Notes under the pieces: model-generated | Database searches by the model: none | The model's input: only the letters and a program-made list of their open reading frames with translations | Told to the model about the DNA's origin: nothing | Program-made: the position numbers and the translations under genes | Shown: piece after piece, positions 15,048 through 20,203 of the stretch | Layout: each line of letters opens with the position of its first letter | Position numbering within the stretch: position 1 is the first letter of the stretch | Assembly: GCA_017411235.1 (NCBI GenBank) | Contig: JAFPMR010000235.1 | Location: 1-20,203, forward strand | Reading direction: 5' to 3' | Length of the DNA stretch: 20,203 nucleotides | From: Bacilli bacterium | GTDB lineage: Bacteria > Bacillota_I > Bacilli_A > RF39 > UBA660

Positions 15048-15071
15048 GAAGTATTAGAAATCTAATACTTC
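15048..15071 (-). terminator. Terminator after the ABC transporter gene
   Basis: Arms GAAGTATTAG (15048-15057) and CTAATACTTC (15062-15071) with loop AAAT, followed by seven U on the minus strand. The ABC stop codon is in the arm. Confidence 0.88.
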
Positions 15072-16787
15072 TGGACTATATAATTTCTTATACATTTTAG
15101 ATGATTTCATTAATTCATCATGTGTTCCTTGGTCACTAACTTTGCCTTCATCTATAACATAAATAACATCTGCATCCATAATAGTAGAGAGTCTATGAGC
15201 AACTATTATGATTGTATGTGTTTTAACTAAGTCATCAATAGTCTTCTTAATATACTCTTGTGATTCATTATCTAAAGCTGAAGTCGCTTCATCAAATAGA
15301 ATTACTTTTGTATTCTTAAGTAGTGTTCTTGCTATTGCAATACGTTGTTTCTGACCACCAGATAAATTAACTCCACCTTCACCAATCAAAGTATCATACT
15401 TATTAGGTAAAGACATAATATAATCATCTATATAAGCTTTCTTACAAGCTTCTCTAACTTCTTCTAAAGTAATATCTTCTTTAACAACTCTAAAATTATC
15501 TAAAATAGAAGAATTAAATAAATAAGGAGTTTGTCTAATAACAGAGATATTATCTCTTAAACTTTGCTCACTCAATTCTTTAATATCTATTCCATTAACT
15601 AAAATACTGCCTTCTACACTATCAAAATATCTTAATAATAAATTAAACAATGTACTCTTTCCTTGACCAGATTTACCTACAACAGCAATCTTCTTATTAG
15701 GTTCAAGTTTCATACTTAAACCTTTTAAAATTAATTCTTCATCGTCACGATATTTAAACTTAACATCCTTGAATTCTATTCTTACTTTCTTATCTTTAAT
15801 TTCTTTCTTGCCAAACTTCTCGTCTTCATATAACTTGTTATTTAGTATTTCATCAATTCTCTTTAAAGATACTGTAACTTTATTAAAGCAAACCCCAAAT
15901 TCTGATAACGATTCAACAACATCATCAATTCTCCAAATATATTTTTCTATTAAAACGAATGATGCTAGTAAAATACTTCCTTCAAATACTTGAATACCTA
16001 AAGTAAGTAATATCACAAATTGAATTACAAAATAACACAAGTTATTCAAGGCATAATAGTATGTCTCATTAACCCCTATTTTTCTTTGTTTACCAAATAG
16101 ATTTTCTATATTAACATAGATTCTTCTATTGATATTTTCTTTAATACCTAGAGCTTTAATCTCTCTAATACCTGTAATATTTTGTGTAGCAACTTTAATA
16201 TAATTGTCAGATTCTTTCTTTATCTCCTCATGTATCTTCTTAAGTTTAGGATAGTATATATTAGATAAGATAAACATAACAACAACTAATAGTAGTAACT
16301 CTAAACCTACATATAAAGACACAGTAAATGAAACAGCAACAATTATAATAGCAATAACCAATCTACAAGTTAATTTAATTAATTTCTGTAATAAATCTAA
16401 AATACGATCAGGATCTGTATACATACGATTTATAAATTCTCCAACACCAATCTCTTCAAACGCGATTGCTGGCATGTCAGATACTTTAACATATAAATCC
16501 TTATTAACATTTTCCATAAATTTCTTTTCTAATTTATTATAGATTAAATCTGTAGGTAGTTGAATAAATACCCAAGCTATTATAATTACAGCACTCCATA
16601 ATATAAGATATTTAATAAAAATTGATTTCTCACCATCAGCTAGCGCTTGAAATGCTTTCGCCCATATAAAAGCATTAGCTAATGGTTCAAAGTATTTTAA
16701 AATAGTTAAGATAAGATACAAAGATAATTCAAGTTTATCGTTTTTAAAATATCGGAACAATATTTTAAAATTCTTTAAACCTTTCAT
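15054..16787 (-). CDS. ABC exporter, fused membrane and ATPase domains (multidrug type)
   Basis: The 577-residue half-transporter has an N-terminal membrane domain of about six segments (residues ~20-300) and a C-terminal ATPase with all motifs intact: Walker A GKSGQGKS (371-378), Q-loop Gln419, signature LSGGQ (475-479), Walker B VILFDE (495-500) and switch His531. It probably works as a homodimer in the membrane; no partner half-transporter is next to it. It begins directly with the membrane domain, so there is no N-terminal C39 peptidase that would mark a bacteriocin exporter. The substrate is unknown; drugs, lipids or peptides are possible. GGAGG precedes the ATG. A 26-codon leader ORF and an attenuator-like structure lie just upstream, which suggests induction by translation inhibitors (see findings). 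Confidence 0.9.
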   Translation of the reverse strand: MKGLKNFKILFRYFKNDKLELSLYLILTILKYFEPLANAFIWAKAFQALADGEKSIFIKYLILWSAVIIIAWVFIQLPTDLIYNKLEKKFMENVNKDLYVKVSDMPAIAFEEIGVGEFINRMYTDPDRILDLLQKLIKLTCRLVIAIIIVAVSFTVSLYVGLELLLLVVVMFILSNIYYPKLKKIHEEIKKESDNYIKVATQNITGIREIKALGIKENINRRIYVNIENLFGKQRKIGVNETYYYALNNLCYFVIQFVILLTLGIQVFEGSILLASFVLIEKYIWRIDDVVESLSEFGVCFNKVTVSLKRIDEILNNKLYEDEKFGKKEIKDKKVRIEFKDVKFKYRDDEELILKGLSMKLEPNKKIAVVGKSGQGKSTLFNLLLRYFDSVEGSILVNGIDIKELSEQSLRDNISVIRQTPYLFNSSILDNFRVVKEDITLEEVREACKKAYIDDYIMSLPNKYDTLIGEGGVNLSGGQKQRIAIARTLLKNTKVILFDEATSALDNESQEYIKKTIDDLVKTHTIIIVAHRLSTIMDADVIYVIDEGKVSDQGTHDELMKSSKMYKKLYSPEVLDF

Positions 16788-16805
16788 AATCTTTCCTCCA
16801 TATAA

Positions 16806-16830
16806 AAATAACTATTTTGAATAGTTATTT
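16806..16830 (-). terminator. Weak intrinsic terminator ahead of the ABC gene (attenuator)
   Basis: Arms AAATAACTATT (16806-16816) and AATAGTTATTT (16820-16830) pair over 11 bp around a 3-base loop, followed by UUUUUAUA on the minus strand. It has only one G-C pair, so it is weak. It lies between the leader ORF and the ABC ribosome-binding site, and the arm at 16820-16830 is also needed by the competing hairpin. Confidence 0.65.
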
Positions 16831-16943
16831 ATTTAATACAAGTTTTTCTCAGAACTAAAATTCGTGAGAAAATGTATAAATAAATCTATTCTTTTCTCCT
16901 GTAATAAATTTTTGATTTTGAATTTTATTGCTCATTTTCTCAC
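16820..16943 (-). promoter_or_regulatory. Candidate ribosome-mediated attenuator (four-segment leader RNA)
   Basis: The RNA contains: segment 1, SD and start codon (16933-16943); segment 2, leader codons 16-26 (16861-16890); segment 3 (16820-16854); segment 4 (16806-16816). Segments 1 and 2 share a perfect 11-bp complement (GTGAGAAAATG). Segments 2 and 3 pair through four collinear blocks (AATAG, ATTTATTT, ATACA, TTTTCTCA) with only small bulges, 26 bp in these blocks. Segments 3 and 4 form the terminator. The pairings exclude each other. Inference: a ribosome stalled early in the leader frees segment 2 to pair with 3, preventing termination. Confidence 0.65.
16855..16935 (-). CDS. 26-residue leader peptide of the ABC transporter
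   Basis: A 26-codon ORF starts MSNKIQNQKF and ends in FSHEF. It has AGGAG seven to eight bases before its ATG, and a consensus-like promoter 34 bases upstream. Codons 16-26 form one arm of a long hairpin with the sequence downstream of the stop. No signal peptide, GG leader motif or membrane helix is present, so it is more likely a regulatory leader peptide than an exported substrate. A comparable arrangement is bmrB ahead of bmrCD in B. subtilis. No residue-level family match is known to me. Confidence 0.6.
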   Translation of the reverse strand: MSNKIQNQKFITGEKNRFIYTFSHEF

Positions 16944-16968
16944 TCCTCTCTTTCTAAAATTCAATAGT

Positions 16969-16997
16969 AATATAACACTCATCAAAAAAGATGTCAA
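16969..16997 (-). promoter_or_regulatory. Promoter of the leader ORF and ABC transporter
   Basis: On the minus strand, TTGACA (16997-16992), a 17-base spacer and TATATT (16974-16969) with an extended TGT. The -35 box lies in the downstream arm of the lemA terminator, so the two signals share bases. Confidence 0.85.
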
Positions 16998-17018
16998 CCT
17001 TTTTTGGTTGACATCTTT
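16987..17018 (-). terminator. Terminator after lemA
   Basis: A 13-bp perfect stem, AAAGATGTCAACC (16987-16999) with its complement at 17006-17018, around a six-base loop, followed by U on the minus strand. It is the strongest hairpin in the window and overlaps the lemA stop. Confidence 0.9.
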
Positions 17019-17571
17019 AAAATTGAACCTTAACGTTTTCTCTTTCTTCTGCTTGTGCTTCAAAGAATTTCTCTTCTTTGAATCCAAAAATAGAAGCTAC
17101 AAAGTTACTTGGGAACATTTGAATTTTATTGTTATAATTCAATACTGTATCACTATAGAATTGTCTTGCAGAAGATATCTTATCTTCAGTAGCAGATAAT
17201 TCACTTTGTAATTGAATAAAGTTTTCATTAGCTTTTAAATCTGGATAAGCTTCTGCTAAAGCAAATAACTTAGTTAAAGTCTTAGTTAATTCTCCATCAG
17301 CTTTCATTTGTTCTTCTGGAGTAGAAGCTGTTTGATATGCATTACGAGCATTAATAACTTCTTCTAAAGTTTCTTTTTCATGTTTAGCATAACCTTTAAC
17401 TGTTTCAACTAAATTAGGAATTAAATCAAATCTTCTTTTTAATTGAATATCGATTTGACTCCATTGATCCTTTACTCTGTTTCTCAATTGAACTAATACA
17501 TTATAAGTTCCAATGAAATAACCTAGAATTAAAACTAATACAACAATTACTATTCCAATAACTATTGGCAT
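17017..17571 (-). CDS. lemA: LemA-family protein
   Basis: The 184-residue protein has an N-terminal membrane segment (about 2-20), then the family motif region [36 protein letters not shown] and a helical domain ending in [20 protein letters not shown]. The family has a four-helix-bundle fold and is widespread; its function is not settled. The GAGTGATAAT site precedes the ATG. It lies 39 bases downstream of the FemAB-family gene with no terminator between, so it may be cotranscribed, though a -10-like box (17594-17599) is also present. Confidence 0.92.
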   Translation of the reverse strand: MPIVIGIVIVVLVLILGYFIGTYNVLVQLRNRVKDQWSQIDIQLKRRFDLIPNLVETVKGYAKHEKETLEEVINARNAYQTASTPEEQMKADGELTKTLTKLFALAEAYPDLKANENFIQLQSELSATEDKISSARQFYSDTVLNYNNKIQMFPSNFVASIFGFKEEKFFEAQAEERENVKVQF

Positions 17572-17593
17572 ATTATCACTCTCCTATCATTAT

Positions 17594-17599
17594 AATATC
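17594..17599 (-). promoter_or_regulatory. Possible weak promoter before lemA
   Basis: The minus strand reads TGT-GATATT; a better TATAAT overlaps at 17594-17589 but would start transcription inside the ribosome-binding site. No good -35 box. Confidence 0.25.
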
Positions 17600-17610
17600 A
17601 CATTTTTATT

Positions 17611-18885
17611 CTATTGTCTCTTTAATTTATGATAAAGTTTAAAGGCCACATTATATACCTTAAACCAGAATGGACTGATAATTAAATCAAACTCTCCAAC
17701 TAGTTCTACTACTTGACCACCAAAGTCTCTTTTAAAAGAATATAAACCATAGAATGGATTCTCTTTTTCATTAAAATTACCAGTAATACCATAGAAATTA
17801 TATCTTCTCATATTATGTTCTATAGCATATTTAACACCTGCATAATGAGTTGTATAAGCTGATTGGAACTTCATATATTTTTCATATGAACCTCCTACCA
17901 ATGATAATACTTCATCATTAGTTTTCATAAATAGAATACTTCCAAGAGTAACTAAATTTCCATTTTCTTTTTTACTCAATTCCATTTCTGCAATATTCTT
18001 TTCAAAACGTTTAATATTCTCTTCAGCTTGTTTAATTTTCTTTTCTAGTTTTTCTTTATTAGTATTCTCTTTATTATCTGCTTTTAAACCAGAAATATAT
18101 TTTCTTTCAGTTACTAATTCTTCTTTTAATTCTTTAATATAATTATCATGATCAAACTCTGCAGCCAATACCATTACTTCATCTTTTTTCTTAAAAGCAT
18201 CAAACATCTTTTGATAGTAAGACATTGGACGATTAGCAAATTCTCTTCTTGATGATGTATCTTCCATTACTGAATGGAATACACTTAATTCATCTGAATC
18301 TAATTCTCTAACCTTAACTCCCATTCTCTCGTTCTTACGAAGTATCTGTCTTGTTTTAGGATCCATTCCATTCATAATATCTTCTTCAGTTTTACCTTTA
18401 GTATTTAAGGTAAAAATCCATCTAGGTTGCATATCTTCCATCATTGTTGTTAAACCATGATGTTTACATCCTAATTCTTTCAAATTATCTACAACATATT
18501 TATTATTGAACCCATCTTCTACTACATTACCATTAATATCTCTTTGTTGATATTCTACATATGGATCAAACTTAATAAATATGGCATTATGTTTTTTAGC
18601 AAACTTAGTTAGTTCATCTAAAAAGAACTTTAATAATTCTTTGTTACCATAATCTATTAAAAAACCTCTAGGTGCATAAAACATATTCTTCTTTATTGGT
18701 GTAGATTTACTTAGTACTAATGAAGCTGCTATAACTTTATCATCTTCCTTAACACCAACTAAATAAGTAATCCATCCAGTACCACTCTTTAATTCTCCCC
18801 AAGCAGTATTTTGATGAAAACTTCCATATTCATGTTTATCTGCAAACTTAGTAAATTCTTTTTCAGTTAATTCTACAAATTCCAT
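17611..18885 (-). CDS. FemAB/MurM-family peptidoglycan bridge aminoacyltransferase
   Basis: Family members add amino acids from charged tRNA to the peptidoglycan precursor to build interpeptide bridges. The ~424-residue protein matches FemA/MurM layout: FVELTEKEFTKFADKH and SFHQNTAWGELK at the start, then YAPRGFLIDYGNKELL, FIKFDPYVE, RWIFTLNTKGKTEEDI and RQILRKNERMGVKVREL. A Lys/Glu-rich helical arm (about 247-307) follows, and the end has YAIEHNMRRYNFYGITGNF and LYSFKRDFGGQVVELVGEFDL. The amino acid added cannot be told. A GTG at 18894 is in frame, but it lies inside the AGGTGA ribosome-binding site, so the ATG at 18885 was chosen. Confidence 0.9.
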   Translation of the reverse strand: MEFVELTEKEFTKFADKHEYGSFHQNTAWGELKSGTGWITYLVGVKEDDKVIAASLVLSKSTPIKKNMFYAPRGFLIDYGNKELLKFFLDELTKFAKKHNAIFIKFDPYVEYQQRDINGNVVEDGFNNKYVVDNLKELGCKHHGLTTMMEDMQPRWIFTLNTKGKTEEDIMNGMDPKTRQILRKNERMGVKVRELDSDELSVFHSVMEDTSSRREFANRPMSYYQKMFDAFKKKDEVMVLAAEFDHDNYIKELKEELVTERKYISGLKADNKENTNKEKLEKKIKQAEENIKRFEKNIAEMELSKKENGNLVTLGSILFMKTNDEVLSLVGGSYEKYMKFQSAYTTHYAGVKYAIEHNMRRYNFYGITGNFNEKENPFYGLYSFKRDFGGQVVELVGEFDLIISPFWFKVYNVAFKLYHKLKRQ

Positions 18886-18902
18886 AATATTCACCTATTA
18901 CA

Positions 18903-18908
18903 AGTATA
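18903..18908 (-). promoter_or_regulatory. Possible -10 box of the FemAB-family gene
   Basis: The minus strand reads TATACT between the preceding terminator and the gene. A promoter is needed here, but the -35 region is poor. Confidence 0.4.
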
Positions 18909-18917
18909 CAATAAAAA

Positions 18918-18939
18918 AAGACTTAAATAAATAAGTCTT
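18918..18939 (-). terminator. Terminator after the zinc-ribbon gene
   Basis: Arms AAGACTTA (18918-18925) and TAAGTCTT (18932-18939) with a 6-base loop, followed by U on the minus strand; it overlaps the stop codon. Confidence 0.85.
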
Positions 18940-20083
18940 AATTTGTTTTCTTTGAATAAGTATCAATTTGTTCACGACAAGTTTTTAACATTCTATTATA
19001 AGAGTCATTCTTTGTTAAATTAATACTTACATAAACATTATCATATTCTAAAATAATTTGTTCAATACTTACATATCTACTTAACTTTTCATCATCTGAT
19101 AAGTCATCTAAACCTTTTTCTAACTTCTCTACATCCTTAATTAATAAGTCCATTACATTATCAACAATCCTACCCATATAGTAAACTGCTTTATCATAAT
19201 ATGTATTTTCTTTATCAATCATTTCAAAAGTTGAATAAGCTTTATTATAATCTTTAGCATTAAATAAATCTAAACTATCAAAGAAGACCATACCATCTTC
19301 ATAGATTGTTGCCAATTGATTATTCAGCAACAAATAATCGCTATCAGGAAGGGCTTTAATCTCTCTATCATCATCACTATTAGAAACAGCATAATGATTC
19401 AAGCCATACAAGAATGTTTCATATTTCTTTGTAACTTCTTCAAATTCTTCCCTATTATCTAGTTTTTCACTAGTATAAGTTAACAACCAACTATCACAAG
19501 TAATTCTTGTCTTTCTTTGTATTTCTTCTATCTTTTCATTATCGTTACGATATGTCTTTATTAGAATTATTACATCATCAATATCATCTGTTTCATAATA
19601 CTTATTTAATGCTTGATGATATTTTTCTAAATAATCTACTTCTTCTTTTTTAGTACTTTGTTCTTTTTTATTACCAGCTACTATAACAACCATTAATATA
19701 GCTGCTACGATAGTTAATAATGCGCATACACCCAAAATACTCTTTCTTGTCTTTAAACTATCTTTAGATTCCAAAACAGAATTAATACTATTATTTGAAA
19801 CACCAACATCGTCTCCAACATTAACTTCTCCTATTTCATCAATTCCATTTCCATTATCTACGAACTGAGTTTTTTTGTTAATTTCTTCATTAATATCATC
19901 TACTAATGATAATTCACTATCATGAATTGGTGAAATAGCTCTAGTTCTTTCCATGTCAAAAACATCTTCTTTTTTTAAACTTGGAAGATCTAATTCTATC
20001 TCTTCATTAGTAATCTTATGATCACAATAAGGACATACATCTACATTGTCTTCGATATCTCTACCACACTTTAGACATTTCAT
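18938..20083 (-). CDS. Zinc-ribbon membrane protein of unknown function
   Basis: The 381-residue protein starts with a zinc ribbon (C3xxC6 and C17xxC20 in MKCLKCGRDI ... VCPYCDH). An acidic, low-complexity stretch (residues ~25-110) follows, then a single membrane segment (about 115-137) and a C-terminal helical region (about 150-381) rich in Tyr, Asp and Lys. With the ribbon inside the cell, the large C-terminal domain would be outside. This zinc-ribbon plus one-TM layout is common among Bacillota proteins of unknown role. It is monocistronic with its own promoter and terminator, and lies upstream of the FemAB-family gene. The start is fixed by GGTG upstream of the ATG. Confidence 0.8.
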   Translation of the reverse strand: MKCLKCGRDIEDNVDVCPYCDHKITNEEIELDLPSLKKEDVFDMERTRAISPIHDSELSLVDDINEEINKKTQFVDNGNGIDEIGEVNVGDDVGVSNNSINSVLESKDSLKTRKSILGVCALLTIVAAILMVVIVAGNKKEQSTKKEEVDYLEKYHQALNKYYETDDIDDVIILIKTYRNDNEKIEEIQRKTRITCDSWLLTYTSEKLDNREEFEEVTKKYETFLYGLNHYAVSNSDDDREIKALPDSDYLLLNNQLATIYEDGMVFFDSLDLFNAKDYNKAYSTFEMIDKENTYYDKAVYYMGRIVDNVMDLLIKDVEKLEKGLDDLSDDEKLSRYVSIEQIILEYDNVYVSINLTKNDSYNRMLKTCREQIDTYSKKTN

Positions 20084-20106
20084 CTAACCACACCCTTATT
20101 ATCTAT

Positions 20107-20115
20107 ATAATAACA
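20107..20115 (-). promoter_or_regulatory. Extended -10 promoter of the zinc-ribbon gene
   Basis: The minus strand reads TGT-TATTAT. The -35 region is A+T-rich without a clear match. Confidence 0.4.
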
Positions 20116-20142
20116 TATTTTTAAAAAAACTAATAGATTAAA

Positions 20143-20151
20143 TGATATAAT
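20143..20151 (+). promoter_or_regulatory. Extended -10 promoter of the right-edge gene
   Basis: TGA-TATAAT at 20143-20151 is followed by a second TATAAT at 20152-20157, then CAGGTGAG before the ATG at 20170. Confidence 0.5.
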
Positions 20152-20169
20152 TATAATCAGGTGAGTAAA

Positions 20170-20203
20170 ATGAAAAAAATATCAAAAATAATACAAGCAA
20201 TAC
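20170..20203 (+). CDS. Start of a plus-strand gene running off the right edge
   Basis: The ATG at 20170 has AGGTGAG five bases upstream and an extended -10 box further up. Only 11 codons are in the window (MKKISKIIQAI), a basic start that could lead into a signal peptide or membrane segment. It is divergent from the zinc-ribbon gene. Confidence 0.6.
   Translation, partial: MKKISKIIQAI

Noticed and set aside
15002..15100. Plus-strand frame starting ATG AAA AAG CAC
   Set aside because: No ribosome-binding site, and it runs into the antisense of the ABC gene and its terminator.
16855..16935. Leader ORF as a bacteriocin or pheromone precursor exported by the ABC transporter
   Set aside because: No signal peptide, no double-Gly motif, and the ABC protein lacks a peptidase domain; the RNA pairing explains the ORF better.
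16864..17199. A 111-codon open frame on the plus strand, antisense to lemA and the leader ORF
   Set aside because: It starts at a non-ATG codon without a ribosome-binding site, runs through the lemA terminator stem and is opposite a well-supported gene.
1..20203. TGA read as tryptophan (Mycoplasma-type code)
   Set aside because: TGA ends ispG, nfnB and rimM at family-typical lengths, and Trp residues are encoded by TGG.
1..20203. tRNA genes, CRISPR arrays, insertion sequences or prophage genes
   Set aside because: No cloverleaf-like sequences, no regularly spaced repeats, and no transposase, integrase or phage structural motifs were seen on either strand.

Overview
The window is chromosomal DNA from a strongly A+T-rich, low-GC Gram-positive bacterium (Bacillota). 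The most likely source is an anaerobic, compact-genome lineage of gut-type Bacilli or Erysipelotrichia relatives, but no rRNA is present to fix the taxon. The code is the standard bacterial one: TGA is used as a stop (ispG, nfnB, rimM) and Trp is TGG. Ribosome-binding sites are often GGTGA/GTGAT, which pair with the ATCACC part of the 16S 3' end. Anaerobic metabolism is suggested by NfnAB, the electron-bifurcating NADH-dependent ferredoxin:NADP+ oxidoreductase. IspG shows a non-mevalonate isoprenoid route. No tRNA, rRNA, CRISPR array, insertion sequence or phage structural gene was seen.

Layout. Nearly everything is on the minus strand, so transcription runs right to left. Positions 1-2219: GtrA-family membrane protein, a two-domain P-loop kinase and a HAD phosphatase in one short operon. 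Positions 2338-3450 (plus): membrane-anchored protein with two PrcB_C domains. Positions 3462-9217: lepB, CYTH protein, nfnA, nfnB and a ComEC-like metallo-beta-lactamase protein form a tightly packed run, and ispG plus a GNAT acetyltransferase follow from their own promoter. Positions 9303-9884 (plus): membrane-anchored protein of unknown function. Positions 9902-14203: the YgjP-like metallopeptidase, SpoU methyltransferase, rimM, trmD and an unknown coiled-coil protein form an operon. A separate secreted/membrane protein follows, then rplS (L19) with its own promoter and a probable leader RNA. Positions 14248-14947: an exported unknown protein and a 19-residue hydrophobic-peptide minigene. 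Positions 15054-16962: an ABC exporter behind a 26-codon leader ORF. Positions 17017-20083: lemA, a FemAB-family peptidoglycan bridge enzyme and a zinc-ribbon membrane protein. Both window ends hold the start of a further gene.

The most interesting part is 16806-16997. A strong promoter, whose -35 box lies inside the lemA terminator, drives a 26-codon ORF. The RNA of that region has four segments with three mutually exclusive pairings (SD:leader codons, leader codons:downstream, downstream:terminator). This has the logic of ribosome-mediated transcription attenuation, as known for the bmrB leader of the B. subtilis bmrCD multidrug transporter, so the exporter is probably induced when ribosomes stall early in the leader. 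A second notable item is the 19-residue hydrophobic peptide at 14888-14947, which has its own consensus-like promoter, a 16-bp dyad between -35 and -10, a ribosome-binding site and a terminator.
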